DNA from: Nesterenkonia sp. LB17
GTDB taxonomy: Bacteria > Actinomycetota > Actinomycetes > Actinomycetales > Micrococcaceae
Direction: 5' to 3'
Length of the DNA: 64,000 bases
NCBI RefSeq assembly: GCF_022565915.1
Contig: NZ_JAJOYX010000002.1
Span: forward strand, 504,293 to 568,292
The translations under genes and the position numbers were made by a program. Shown here one piece after another: positions 55,798 through 64,000 of the stretch (positions within the stretch are counted from its first letter, which is position 1; every line of letters starts with the position of its first letter). The notes beneath the pieces are model-generated. The model had not been told where the DNA came from. It saw only the letters and a program-made list of their open reading frames with translations, and ran no database searches.

Positions 55798-56826
55798 GTG
55801 CCAGGAAACGCGACTTTTCACCACCGCAACGCCGCCCTCCTCTCCGTGACGGAGGTGCAGGCCCCGGAGGTCCTTACGTCAAAGGACCTTGACCGGCGTC
55901 TGGCGGATGCGCTCAAACGTCTCAGGCTGCCCACCGGGCTGCTCCAACGAGTCGCGGGGGTGAAGGCGCGGCGGCACTGGTCTGGACCAGGTGACGTCCG
56001 TGCCGGAACCGCGGAGGCCGGGCGCAGGGCGCTCGCCGCCGCCGGCATCGCGCCGGAGGACGTCTCGATGTTGATCAACACGTCGGTCTCCCGCGAACAC
56101 CTGGAACCCTCGGTGGCGGTGGGGATCCACCATGACCTCGGGCTGCCCACCTCGGCGATGAACTTCGACATCACCAATGCCTGCCTGGGCTTCGTCAACG
56201 CCATCACGCTCGCAAGCTCCATGATCGACGCCGGTCAGGCCAGATACGTGCTGATCGTCAACGGTGAGGACACCAGGAAGGTCCAGGACGCCACGATCAA
56301 GCGGATCAACTCGCTCGAGAAGATGGCCTCCAGGGATGACTTCATGGCGGAGTTCGCCTCGCTCACCCTGGGCTGCGGGGCCGCCGCGGCAGTGATCGGG
56401 CCCGCGGATCAGCACCCGGAGGGTCACCGGATCATCGGCGGGGTCACCCGGGCCGCGTCCCAGCACCACGGGCTCTGTGTGGGCGACCACAACGGCATGT
56501 TCACCGACGCCCGCGGTCTGCTCGAAGGCGGCCTGGAGCTGGTGATGGACGCCTTCAACGATGCCCGCGAGCACTTCGACTGGGACTCGATGGACTCCTA
56601 CATCACCCACCAGGTGTCCCAGCTGCACACCTCCTCGATCGTGAAGGCCGCGAAGCTGGACAAGAAGCGCGTCCCGGTCACCTATCCAGAGCTGGGCAAT
56701 GTCGGGCCGGCCTCGCTGCCGATCACCCTGGCGAGGGAATCCGACCGGCTCCAGCCCGGAGACCGGGTGCTGTGCATGGGCGTCGGCTCCGGAATAAACA
56801 CCGCGATGTTGGAGATCCAATGGTGA
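55798..56826 (+). CDS. oleA: OleA, long-chain acyl-CoA condensing enzyme (thiolase superfamily)
   Basis: 342 residues, GTG start. OleA performs head-to-head Claisen condensation of two fatty acyl-CoAs to a 2-alkyl-3-ketoacid. The nucleophile Cys129 is in FDITNACLGFVNAI; Glu103 in SREHLEPS is the base specific to OleA; His near 267 (YITHQVSQLH) and Asn near 299 (ELGNVGPAS) complete the oxyanion site. These features and the following genes separate it from FabH. It overlaps oleBC by seven bases. Confidence 0.95.
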   Translation: MPGNATFHHRNAALLSVTEVQAPEVLTSKDLDRRLADALKRLRLPTGLLQRVAGVKARRHWSGPGDVRAGTAEAGRRALAAAGIAPEDVSMLINTSVSREHLEPSVAVGIHHDLGLPTSAMNFDITNACLGFVNAITLASSMIDAGQARYVLIVNGEDTRKVQDATIKRINSLEKMASRDDFMAEFASLTLGCGAAAAVIGPADQHPEGHRIIGGVTRAASQHHGLCVGDHNGMFTDARGLLEGGLELVMDAFNDAREHFDWDSMDSYITHQVSQLHTSSIVKAAKLDKKRVPVTYPELGNVGPASLPITLARESDRLQPGDRVLCMGVGSGINTAMLEIQW

Positions 56827-59606
56827 GCATCAGTGACCTGACCGGCCGCTTCGCGCCGATCCCCGCCGCCCCCGCACGGCTGCCCCTCGACCACGCCCCC
56901 GGCACGGTCTTCCCCGGGCTGGATCCCGCCTGGTCCCGGCTGGTCACCGCCAAGACCGACGACGGCGCCCGGACCTTCCACGTGCTGGACACCGGCCCGG
57001 AGCTCGCCGCCCGCGGGATCACCCCGACCGGCACGATCCTCGCCGTGCACGGAAACCCCACCTGGTCCTACCTGTGGCGGCACGTGCTCTCCGGGTCTCT
57101 GGAGCGCGCCCGCAGCGGCGCCGCCTGGCGGGTGATCGCCCCGGACCAGCTGGACATGGGCTTCTCCGACAGGCTCTCGCACCCGGTGCCGCCCGCCGCC
57201 GACGCTCCCAGCTACCGCCGGCTCCCGGCGCGCCTGGGTGATCTGGACGCGCTCATGGACGCCCTGGACGTGGACACCAGCTCCCGGCTGGTCACCCTGG
57301 GGCACGACTGGGGCGGGATCATCTCGCTGGGCTGGGCCGTGCGTCAGGCCGGGCAGGTGGACGCCGCGATCACGCTCAACACCGCGGTGCACCATCCGGA
57401 AACAGATCAGGTCCCTGCCGCGCTGCGCGCCGCGATGGCCCCGGCGGTGCTTCCCGCCGCCACGATCGCCAGTGAGGGCTTCCTGAAGGTGACCCTCGGA
57501 CTCACCGAGGACCCGCTCCCCGAGGAGGTCCGCGAGGCCTACCGGGCCCCGTACACCTCTCGGCGCGGACGCGGAGGCATCGGCGGCTTCGTCGCCGACA
57601 TCCCTGCGGAGACCTCGCATGTCTCCCGCGCGGCGCTGACCGCGATCTCCTCCGGGCTGCGCGACTGGGACAAGCCCACGCTGCTGCTCTGGGGACCCAA
57701 GGACCCGGTCTTCCAGGACCGGTATCTGGCAGACCTGCAGTCCAGGGTGCCCCACGCCGACCTGCACCGCTTCGAAGGCGCCGGCCACATGCTCGCCGAG
57801 GACCGGGACATCAGCACCCCGATCTTCACCTGGCTCGATGACCACTTCGGCGCCGGCACAGCCCGCGCCGCGCTGGAATCCCCGGCTCCTGCGGGCCGGG
57901 TGCTCGGACTCCACGAGCAGCTGGCCGAACTGGCCGGCTCCGAACGGCGGACCAGCCCCGCCGTCGTCGACATGACCGCCGAGCCCGAGGCCTGGAGCAG
58001 TGCCGAGGATGCCGCCACCGGTGACCGCGCACTGAGCTGGGCGGAGCTCTCCGCCCAGGTGGACGCACTGGCCGTGGGCCTGTCGTATACCGGGGTGCGC
58101 CGCGGGGACCGGGTCTCGCTGCTGGTCCAGCCGGGCGCCTCGCTGACCGTGATCCTCTACGCCTGCATGCGCCTCGGCGCCGTGGCCGTGGTCGCCGACG
58201 CCGGCCTGGGGGTGCGCGGGATGACCCGCGCCGTCCGCGCCGCCCGGCCAGACTGGGTCATCGGGGCGCTGCCCGGACTCACCCTGGCGCGAAGCCTCGG
58301 CTGGCCCGGAAAGCTGATCAGCGCCCAGGCGCTCTCCCCCCGCCGCGCCCGCCTGCTGGGCACCGTGGCCTCGGTGGAGTCGCTGCTGAGCCGCCACGAG
58401 GGCGCCACCCCCGATCAGCTGGCGGCCCCCGCCGCAGATGACCCGGTGGCGATCCTGTTCACCTCCGGCTCCACCGGACCGGCAAAGGGCGTCATGTATA
58501 CCCACGGCCGGCTCGGCGCGCTGGTCGCGCTGCTGGTGGAGCAGTTCGACATCCGCCCTGGAGCCTCGCTGATCGCCGGCTTCGCACCGTTCGCCCTGCT
58601 GGGCCCCGCCATCGGCGCCACCTCGGTGACCCCGGACATGTCGGTGACCCGACCCGCCACGCTCACCGCCCAGGCCGTCGCGGATGCGGCCCTTGCCGGG
58701 AGCGCGACCATGTTCTTCGGCTCCCCCGCAGCGCTGCGCAACGTGGTCGCCACCGCGGGCCAGCTCACCGCGCTGCAGCGCCGGGGGCTCTCCGAGATCA
58801 CGCTGGTGCTCTCCGCCGGAGCCCCGGTGCACCCGGACCTGCTGAACGCCGTCCAGGAGATCTTCCCCGCGGCCGAGATCCACACCCCCTACGGGATGAC
58901 CGAGGGCCTGCTCCAGGCCGACATCGAACGCCGCCAGGTGCTCGAGGCGGCCGCCACCGGCCAGTCCGGGGTCTGCGTGGGCACACCGGTCGCGGGCGTG
59001 CGCTTCGCGCTGGCCCCGCTGGACGGCGTGGGACGACCCGCCGAGGAGCTGCTGGACCCCGCCGAGGCCGTCGGCGTGCTCGGCGAGATCGTGGTCTCCG
59101 CAGCGCATCTGAAGGCCGGCTACGACAGGCTCTGGCAGACCGAGCGGGCCTCCCGCCGGGACACCTTGGACGGGCTGATCTGGCACCGCACCAATGACAT
59201 CGGACACTTCGACGCCGAGAACCGGCTCTGGATCGAGGGCCGGCTGCAGCACGTGCTGACCACGCCCGCCGGGCCGCTTGGTCCGGGCACCGTGGAGACC
59301 CCGGTGGACGCGCTCGAAGAGGTGGCCCGCAGCGCCGCGGTGCCGGTGGGACCGCGAGGCACCCAGGCCGTCGTCGTGATCGTGGAACCGGCGCCGGACC
59401 GCAGCCTGCGCACCGGCCGGTCCCCGGTGGCCGAGATCAGCTTCGCCGCCCGGGTCCGCGAGGCCGCCGGCGAGGTTCCGGTCGCCGCCGTGCTGGTGCT
59501 CGACGAGCTGCCCACCGATGTTCGACACAACTCCAAGATCGATCGCACCCGACTGGCCGGCTGGGCCGAGAAGGTCCTCGCCGGCGAGAAGGTCGGGGCC
59601 CCATGA
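56820..59606 (+). CDS. oleBC: OleBC fusion: beta-lactone decarboxylase and beta-lactone synthetase
   Basis: 928 residues. Residues about 1-335 are OleB, an alpha/beta hydrolase of the haloalkane-dehalogenase type with HGNPTWSYLW, nucleophile Asp163 in LGHDWGGIISL and His near 322 in GAGHMLAED; it decarboxylates the beta-lactone to a cis-olefin. Residues about 350-928 are OleC, an acyl-AMP-ligase-fold enzyme with ILFTSGSTGPAKGVMYTHG and TPYGMTEGLLQ that closes the beta-lactone from the beta-hydroxy acid using ATP. The fusion is the form known from Micrococcus and relatives. Start overlaps oleA; end overlaps oleD (ATGA). Confidence 0.95.
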   Translation: MVSISDLTGRFAPIPAAPARLPLDHAPGTVFPGLDPAWSRLVTAKTDDGARTFHVLDTGPELAARGITPTGTILAVHGNPTWSYLWRHVLSGSLERARSGAAWRVIAPDQLDMGFSDRLSHPVPPAADAPSYRRLPARLGDLDALMDALDVDTSSRLVTLGHDWGGIISLGWAVRQAGQVDAAITLNTAVHHPETDQVPAALRAAMAPAVLPAATIASEGFLKVTLGLTEDPLPEEVREAYRAPYTSRRGRGGIGGFVADIPAETSHVSRAALTAISSGLRDWDKPTLLLWGPKDPVFQDRYLADLQSRVPHADLHRFEGAGHMLAEDRDISTPIFTWLDDHFGAGTARAALESPAPAGRVLGLHEQLAELAGSERRTSPAVVDMTAEPEAWSSAEDAATGDRALSWAELSAQVDALAVGLSYTGVRRGDRVSLLVQPGASLTVILYACMRLGAVAVVADAGLGVRGMTRAVRAARPDWVIGALPGLTLARSLGWPGKLISAQALSPRRARLLGTVASVESLLSRHEGATPDQLAAPAADDPVAILFTSGSTGPAKGVMYTHGRLGALVALLVEQFDIRPGASLIAGFAPFALLGPAIGATSVTPDMSVTRPATLTAQAVADAALAGSATMFFGSPAALRNVVATAGQLTALQRRGLSEITLVLSAGAPVHPDLLNAVQEIFPAAEIHTPYGMTEGLLQADIERRQVLEAAATGQSGVCVGTPVAGVRFALAPLDGVGRPAEELLDPAEAVGVLGEIVVSAAHLKAGYDRLWQTERASRRDTLDGLIWHRTNDIGHFDAENRLWIEGRLQHVLTTPAGPLGPGTVETPVDALEEVARSAAVPVGPRGTQAVVVIVEPAPDRSLRTGRSPVAEISFAARVREAAGEVPVAAVLVLDELPTDVRHNSKIDRTRLAGWAEKVLAGEKVGAP

Positions 59607-60625
59607 GCCGACTCATCGAACCCGGCGCCCGGGTGCTGGTCACCGGCGCCTCCGGGCTGCTGGGCCGCAGCGTGGCGCAGCGGCTGGTGGGCCAGGGCTA
59701 TCAGGTCACGGTGCTCCAGCGCGGCGCCTCCGGTCTGGACGGCGTGCACGAGGTGCGCGGCTCGCTCAGTGATCCGGCCGCCGTCGCGCGCGCCGTTCAG
59801 GGCCAGGACGCGGTGATCCACATGGCCGCGAAGGTCTCGGTCTCTGGTCGGCATGAGGACTTCGTGGAGGTCAACGTGCGCGGCACCCAGCGGCTGCTCG
59901 ACGCTGCGGTGGCCGCCGGGGTGACAGATTTCCTGCATGTGTCCTCCCCCTCGGTGGCCCACGCCGGGGCTTCGCTCATCGGCGCCGGCGCCGGGCCGGC
60001 GGATCCGCAGCACGCCGTGGGCAGCTATGCCAAGACCAAGGCGGAGGCCGAGCTGATCGCGCAGGCTCGCGGCGCCGCGGACATCAACGTGCTGATCCTG
60101 CGCCCGCATCTGGTCTGGGGCCCCGGCGACGGACAGCTGACCAGCCGGATCATCGACCGGGCCCGCTCCGGGCGGATGCCGATCCTCGGCTCCGGAGCCG
60201 CCCTGGTGGACACCCTCTACATCGACAACGCCGTGGACGCCTTCGTCGCCGGGCTGCGCCGGCTGCCGCAGATCGCCGGGCAGCGGCTGGTGCTCACCAA
60301 CGGTGAGCCGCGCCCGATCGGCGAGCTGATCACCGGCATCGCCGCCGCCGGCGGGGCCCCCGCTCCGCGGCTGCGCCTGGCGCCCGGGCTCGCCAAAGGG
60401 CTGGGCGCCGTCGTGGAACGTCTCTGGGCGCTCAGCGAGAAGCTCGCCGGCCCGCGCGCCGACGAGCCGCCGATGACGAAGTTCCTCGCCGAGCAGCTCT
60501 CCACGGCCCACTGGTTCGACCAGCGCACCACCCAGCACGCCCTCGACTGGACCCCCGAGGTCAGCCTGGACCAGGGCCTGGCGCTGCTGCGCGAGCATAT
60601 CCAGTCCACCGGCAAGGTCCTCTGA
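59603..60625 (+). CDS. oleD: OleD, 2-alkyl-3-ketoacid reductase (SDR family)
   Basis: 340 residues of the extended SDR / 3-beta-HSD type. NADPH-binding ARVLVTGASGLLGRSVA (about 9-25), catalytic Tyr/Lys in SYAKTKAEAE (about 141-150), and LVDTLYIDNAVDAF typical of the family. Reduces the OleA product to the beta-hydroxy acid used by OleC. Coupled to oleBC by ATGA. Its TGA stop is immediately followed by the left palindromic repeat. Confidence 0.94.
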   Translation: MSRLIEPGARVLVTGASGLLGRSVAQRLVGQGYQVTVLQRGASGLDGVHEVRGSLSDPAAVARAVQGQDAVIHMAAKVSVSGRHEDFVEVNVRGTQRLLDAAVAAGVTDFLHVSSPSVAHAGASLIGAGAGPADPQHAVGSYAKTKAEAELIAQARGAADINVLILRPHLVWGPGDGQLTSRIIDRARSGRMPILGSGAALVDTLYIDNAVDAFVAGLRRLPQIAGQRLVLTNGEPRPIGELITGIAAAGGAPAPRLRLAPGLAKGLGAVVERLWALSEKLAGPRADEPPMTKFLAEQLSTAHWFDQRTTQHALDWTPEVSLDQGLALLREHIQSTGKVL

Positions 60626-60631
60626 CCCTCC

Positions 60632-60660
60632 CCCCTCCTGGGTGGTTGAGTTCTCCGGTC
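60632..60660 (+). repeat. Left copy of 29-base inverted repeat
   Basis: Matches, inverted and with one mismatch, the copy at 62046-62074. With the TGACCC before it, shared by both copies, similarity extends to about 36 bases. It begins six bases after the oleD stop codon and contains the 5' arm of the hairpin at 60645-60686. Confidence 0.85.
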
Positions 60661-60686
60661 GGTACGTATCCACCGGAGAACTCAAC
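60645..60686. repeat. Palindromic hairpin downstream of oleD
   Basis: Perfect 15-base arms (GTTGAGTTCTCCGGT / ACCGGAGAACTCAAC) with a 12-base loop, 20 bases after the oleD stop. Could terminate the ole transcript, or be a REP-like element. Related to the hairpin at 62017-62064. Confidence 0.8.
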
Positions 60687-60793
60687 TGCCTTGGATAGGC
60701 GTGCCCGTGATGGGCGTCCCCAGGACAGGTGGCGCTCTCCACAGTTGCGCATCGGACGTGGTGGGCGGGTGAGTGCTCCGGCACGGTGTAGCC

Positions 60794-62092
60794 ATGACTT
60801 TCGAGACTCCCGCCGCTCCCGGTCCGATCCGGCTGATCCGCTCGGCCTGGCAGCCCGATGACCTGCACAGCGCCACCCGACTCTCGGCGCTGGTCGCCTC
60901 GGCGGCGCTGCTGCGGGTGCGCCGCGGGGTCTATGTCGACGCGGCCGCGTGGATCACGTCCCCGCCGTGGATACGCGCGCAGATCGCGGTCGCCGCCATG
61001 GCGCACCGCCGGCCGAACTCGCTGTTCTGCCGTGAATCGGCCCTGCTGCTCCACGGGCTCCCGCTGACGACGACGCCTCCGCACATCACCCTGCGCACGA
61101 ACGACGCCAGCCTGGTCGGTATCGGCCGCCGCGAACCGATGACCGGGACCACGATTGCCGAGAACTGGCTCGCCGCCTACCGGACCAGATTCCACGATGA
61201 CCACACGACGACGGCTGCTCTGCTGAACGTCCCGACCCGCCGCTTCGAGACGGTGCTGCCGCGCGGGATGACCCGCGGCGCCGCCCGGGAGGCCCAGCGG
61301 CGCGGCGCAGGCCCACAAGCGCAGGTGCGGCTCCCCGCGTCGGCCCTGCCCGCGGTGGCCGGGCCCGAGCCGGGGTACCTGGTGGAGCCGCTGGAACTGG
61401 TCCTGCCCGACGCCGTCTCGCGCATGCCCTTCCCCGACGCGGTGGCGGTCCTGGACGCGTTCCTGGCTCATCAGGCTCGGGGGAACCTCGCGGCGCCGCC
61501 TGACCCCGCTCCTGATCCCGCGACCTGGGGCGAGGCGTTCCTCTCGCACCGGCTCACCGGGCGCTGGAAGGCTGCGCTGAGCTTCGCCGATGCCCATGCC
61601 GAGTCCCCCGGCGAATCGGTCTCCCGAGCGCTGATCCACCAGCTAGGCTTCGCCGCCCCGACGCTGCAGGTGTGGATCGCCACGGATGTCGGGGATCAGC
61701 GCGTGGACTTCGAATGGACCGTGCAGGGCTCCTCCCGGACGTCACCCGCGGTGCACCGGATCGTCGGCGAGTTCGACGGGCGCGGGAAGTACTTCGACGA
61801 GGCGCTGCTGCGGGGCCGCCCCGCCAAGGAGGTGCACTACGCCGAGAAGCTCCGTGAGGACGCGATCCGCCGCACCGGACGCGGCATGGTGCGCTGGGAC
61901 TGGACCAACCTCTCCCACCCGGAGATGCTCGCGGCGAAGCTCGGCCAGGCCGGGGTGCCCCGGGTCCGACCCGAATCCCGACCTACCACGGTGATGATGC
62001 CCGGCACCTCTCCCCCGTGGTTGAGTCTTCCGGCCGAAACGTCAGGACCGGATAACTCAACCACCCAGGAGGGGTGGGTCAGTAGCGGCTGA
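60794..62092 (+). CDS. AbiEi-like / DUF559-type protein with PD-(D/E)XK-like C-terminal domain
   Basis: 432 residues. The N-terminal half (about 10-120) resembles the winged-helix antitoxin domain of AbiEi-type proteins (RLSALVASAALLRVRRGVYVDA...). The C-terminal part has the features of the DUF559/Vsr-like nuclease fold common in actinobacteria: RVDFEW, GEFDGRGKYFDE (E-x-D...K) and REDAIRRTGRGMVRWDW. Which DNA or RNA it acts on is unknown, and no toxin partner is adjacent. The last ~25 residues are encoded by the right palindromic repeat. It overlaps the convergent acyl-CoA synthetase gene by 14 bases. Confidence 0.75.
   Translation: MTFETPAAPGPIRLIRSAWQPDDLHSATRLSALVASAALLRVRRGVYVDAAAWITSPPWIRAQIAVAAMAHRRPNSLFCRESALLLHGLPLTTTPPHITLRTNDASLVGIGRREPMTGTTIAENWLAAYRTRFHDDHTTTAALLNVPTRRFETVLPRGMTRGAAREAQRRGAGPQAQVRLPASALPAVAGPEPGYLVEPLELVLPDAVSRMPFPDAVAVLDAFLAHQARGNLAAPPDPAPDPATWGEAFLSHRLTGRWKAALSFADAHAESPGESVSRALIHQLGFAAPTLQVWIATDVGDQRVDFEWTVQGSSRTSPAVHRIVGEFDGRGKYFDEALLRGRPAKEVHYAEKLREDAIRRTGRGMVRWDWTNLSHPEMLAAKLGQAGVPRVRPESRPTTVMMPGTSPPWLSLPAETSGPDNSTTQEGWVSSG
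62017..62064. repeat. Palindromic hairpin at the 3' end of the nuclease-like gene
   Basis: 17-base arms (starting GTGGTTGAGT at 62017 and ending ACTCAACCAC at 62064) with two mismatches and a 14-base loop. It lies within the coding sequence of the nuclease-like gene and downstream of the convergent acyl-CoA synthetase gene, which it could terminate. Confidence 0.75.
62046..62074 (-). repeat. Right copy of 29-base inverted repeat
   Basis: Reverse complement of 60632-60660 except for one base. Seen from the minus strand it follows the acyl-CoA synthetase stop codon (TGACCC) by four bases, just as the left copy follows oleD. Confidence 0.85.
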
Positions 62093-64000
62093 TCGCGCGG
62101 CGGGCTGAGTCGGTGCGCTGCTCCGGGTTCGCGATCTCGATCGCGGCGTGCAGCACCTGCACGCCCTCCGGCGAGGCCAGCACCGGGGTCAGCTCCAGCG
62201 ATGCCACCTGGGGGTGGTTGTCCTTGAGCGTGGCGACCCGCTGCAGCGTGTCCTCCAGTGCGACGATGTCCACCGCCGGGACGCCCTTATAGCCGAAGAG
62301 CCGCTTCGCCGCGCGCGGGCGGCGGACCAGCCCGCGCACGTCCTGATCGGTCAGCGGCGGCACCGCATGCGCCCAGTCGTCCAGCAGCTCCACCGCGTCG
62401 CCGGAGAGTCCGAAGGAGACCACCGGGCCCATCAGCGGGTCCTCGATCGCGCGGATCACGCAGCCCTGTCCGGCCGGCGCCATGGACTGCAGCTCCAGGC
62501 CCCCGGCCCCGTAGTCGGCCAGGACCCGGCGCATCTCAGCGATCGTGCGGCGCAGCGCCTCGGGGTCCTCGATGTTCAGCTGGACCCCGCCGAGGTCCAG
62601 GCGGTGACGCAGGTAGGTGTTGGTGGACTTCACCGCCACCGGATAGCCCAGCGTCTCCGCCGCGGCCAGGGCCTCCTCCTCAGTGGAGAACACCACCGAG
62701 CGCAGCATGGACAGCCCGTAGGCCTCCAGCAGCTCGGCGCAGCGCTCGGGCTCGAGCTGACGCAGCGTCGCGCCCTCGACACCGTCGAGCCAGCCGTCGA
62801 GCAGCTCGTCGCCGCGCCGGGACACCGTGGTGCCCTCCAGCCCGACCGGCACATAGGGCTCCCCGATCCCCTCGGAGCGCCAACGCTGATAGCGCACGAT
62901 CTTCGCCAGCGCGGTCAGCGAGCGTTCCGGGGAGGAGAACACCGGGAAGCCCTGCTGCAGCGACCCCTTCTCGATCACCGGCGCCGCGTTGCCGATGTGG
63001 TTCAGCGGCACGCTGGTGTCCAGCACCCCGATCCAGGAGGCCACCATCGGTTTGGTGTGCTGGCGCGCTGTCTGCGAGATCAGTCGGCTGTGGTCATAGT
63101 GCTCCCCGGTGACCGCCGGCTCCAGGCACAGCGCCACCGCGTCCACGTCCTCGGCGGTGAACAGCTTCTGCAGCGCTCCGGCCAGCGCGGCGTCGGCCTC
63201 GGCGCGGGGAAGATCAAGGTCCAGGTCCCCGACGACGTGGGTCGCGGTCAGGTCCAGGGTGCCGGCGGTGTCGGCCAGGATCCGGCTCATCGAGGGTGAG
63301 TTCGAGAGGATCCCGACGCGCCCGCCGCCGGGCAGCGGCTGGGTGGCGAGCACCTGGAGCACATCCATGAGCGAATCATGGTTGCCCACCTGGATCACCC
63401 CTGAATGCTCCAGCATCGAGTCCACCGCGCCCATCGGCGCCCTGGTGGTGCGGACCTCGTGGCCCGGGGGCAGGCTGCGCCCCATGACGTCGGACTTCGC
63501 CACGACGACCGGCTTGGTGCGCGAGAGCCTGCGCGCGATGCGGGAGAACTTGCGCGGATTGCCGAAGCTCTCCAGATAGACCCCGACGGCGCGGGTGGAG
63601 TCGTCGTCCTCGAAGTACTGCATCGCGTCATTGCCGGAGAGATCCGCGCGGTTGCCCGCGGAGATCACCGAGGACAGTCCCAGCTCGCGCCGGTTGGCCT
63701 GGGCGAAGAGCGAGACCCCGATCGAGGCGGACTGGCTGAACAGGCCCACGCCCCCGCGCAGCGGCATGGTCGGCGAGAGCGAGGCGTTCAGCGAGACGTC
63801 CGGATCGGTGTTCAGCAGCCCGACCGAGGCCGGACCGATCACGCGCATCCCCCAGCGCCGGGCCAGGCGGACCAGCTCGCGCTGATCCAGCCGCTGATGG
63901 TCCTCCTCCTCGGAGTCGCGGCCAAGGTCGGGGGCGGTGATGATCAGGATCCCCTTGACTCCGTTGCGTCCGCAGTCGGCCACCACCTCGGTCAGGTGCT
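62079..64000 (-). CDS. Acetate-CoA ligase (ADP-forming) family protein, N-terminus beyond the window
   Basis: At least 640 codons, open to the window edge. Visible parts: end of the CoA-binding domain (GMRVIGPASVGLLNT), the succinyl-CoA-ligase-like flavodoxin domain (GGVGLFSQSASIGVSLFAQA, VGILSNSPSMSRILAD), and an ATP-grasp domain at the C-terminus (LGYPVAVKSTNTYLRHRLDLGGVQLNI, FGYKGVPAVDIVALED). Makes acyl-CoA from an acid with ATP to ADP. In related Micrococcales the protein often carries an N-terminal GNAT domain; whether it does here is outside the window. The phosphorylated His loop region resembles non-catalytic members, so activity is uncertain. Confidence 0.88.
   Translation of the reverse strand, partial: HLTEVVADCGRNGVKGILIITAPDLGRDSEEEDHQRLDQRELVRLARRWGMRVIGPASVGLLNTDPDVSLNASLSPTMPLRGGVGLFSQSASIGVSLFAQANRRELGLSSVISAGNRADLSGNDAMQYFEDDDSTRAVGVYLESFGNPRKFSRIARRLSRTKPVVVAKSDVMGRSLPPGHEVRTTRAPMGAVDSMLEHSGVIQVGNHDSLMDVLQVLATQPLPGGGRVGILSNSPSMSRILADTAGTLDLTATHVVGDLDLDLPRAEADAALAGALQKLFTAEDVDAVALCLEPAVTGEHYDHSRLISQTARQHTKPMVASWIGVLDTSVPLNHIGNAAPVIEKGSLQQGFPVFSSPERSLTALAKIVRYQRWRSEGIGEPYVPVGLEGTTVSRRGDELLDGWLDGVEGATLRQLEPERCAELLEAYGLSMLRSVVFSTEEEALAAAETLGYPVAVKSTNTYLRHRLDLGGVQLNIEDPEALRRTIAEMRRVLADYGAGGLELQSMAPAGQGCVIRAIEDPLMGPVVSFGLSGDAVELLDDWAHAVPPLTDQDVRGLVRRPRAAKRLFGYKGVPAVDIVALEDTLQRVATLKDNHPQVASLELTPVLASPEGVQVLHAAIEIANPEQRTDSARRAISRY

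Larger units (their letters stand above)
60632..62074. mobile_element. Possible cassette: nuclease-like gene bounded by inverted palindromic repeats
   Basis: The segment between the outermost ends of the two 29-base inverted repeats contains one gene. Each end also carries its own hairpin. No target-site duplication was found outside the repeats and no known transposase is encoded, so mobility is inference. The alternative is that both repeats are independent 3'-end terminator/REP elements of oleD and of the acyl-CoA synthetase gene. Confidence 0.35.

Noticed and set aside
56682-59528. 948-codon open frame on the minus strand opposite oleBC
   Set aside because: It is the antisense shadow of a high-GC gene, consists of Gly/Arg/His-rich low-complexity sequence and has no family motif, while oleBC is intact on the other strand.
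59120-61639. 839-codon minus-strand frame across oleBC, oleD and the nuclease-like gene
   Set aside because: It crosses three plus-strand genes and a palindrome; no domain is recognisable.

Overview
High-GC (about 68-70 %) chromosomal DNA from an actinobacterium, most likely of the Micrococcaceae / Micrococcales type. Pointers are a mycothiol glycosyltransferase (MshA), a phosphatidylinositol-phosphate synthase operon, SepH, several actinobacteria-specific families (DUF3000, DUF3093, DUF3159, DUF3710, DUF4193, DUF5998), GTG and TTG starts, and a long-chain olefin (ole) cluster with the OleB-OleC fusion known from Micrococcus. Species is not determined. Both ends are open: the M3 peptidase at the left lacks its N-terminus and the acyl-CoA synthetase at the right lacks its N-terminal part.

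Layout. 1-8.9 kb: M3 peptidase, a cysteine-rich copper-storage-type four-helix protein, a DUF429 protein, the thrS-HIT-pgsA operon, Nei-type DNA glycosylase, RpiB and group II truncated haemoglobin. 9-12.5 kb: a gluconate module (GntR repressor divergent from gntK-gntP, with a palindromic operator between them); gnd lies at 28.7 kb. 12.6-20.6 kb: TesB, MshA, a DUF2079 membrane protein, tRNA-Arg(TCT), a second SSB, EttA, YaaA and the RNase P RNA. 20.7-27.5 kb: long-form GAPDH, an ECF sigma factor behind an unusual AT-rich regulatory island, RNase HI-like and Nif3-like proteins, and a msrA-cysK-cysE sulfur operon. 27.5-36.8 kb: nitronate monooxygenase, Gnd, PPK2, ZapE, rhodanese-SufE pair, alpha/beta hydrolase, MsrB and threonine aldolase. 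36.8-53.8 kb: a block syntenic in outline with mycobacteria (DUF3000, RNase D, dxs, TRAM methyltransferase, DUF3159, DUF3710, dut, DUF3093, DUF4193, sepH), interrupted by a FadB-like enzyme, a Rieske lipoprotein and aconitase. 53.8-64 kb: phosphodiesterase, DUF5998, the oleA-oleBC-oleD operon, a nuclease-like (AbiEi/DUF559-type) gene bounded by inverted palindromes, and an ADP-forming acyl-CoA synthetase.

Most of the window is housekeeping. The unusual parts are: (i) the palindrome-bounded nuclease-like gene at 60.6-62.1 kb, whose two repeats sit immediately after the stop codons of two convergently facing neighbours; (ii) the 23.2-23.95 kb island, with a perfect CRP/GlxR-type palindrome upstream of a consensus -35 and a second palindrome over the -10; (iii) tandem three-codon mini-ORFs in front of the phosphodiesterase; and (iv) the ole operon. 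No IS transposase, prophage or CRISPR array was seen.
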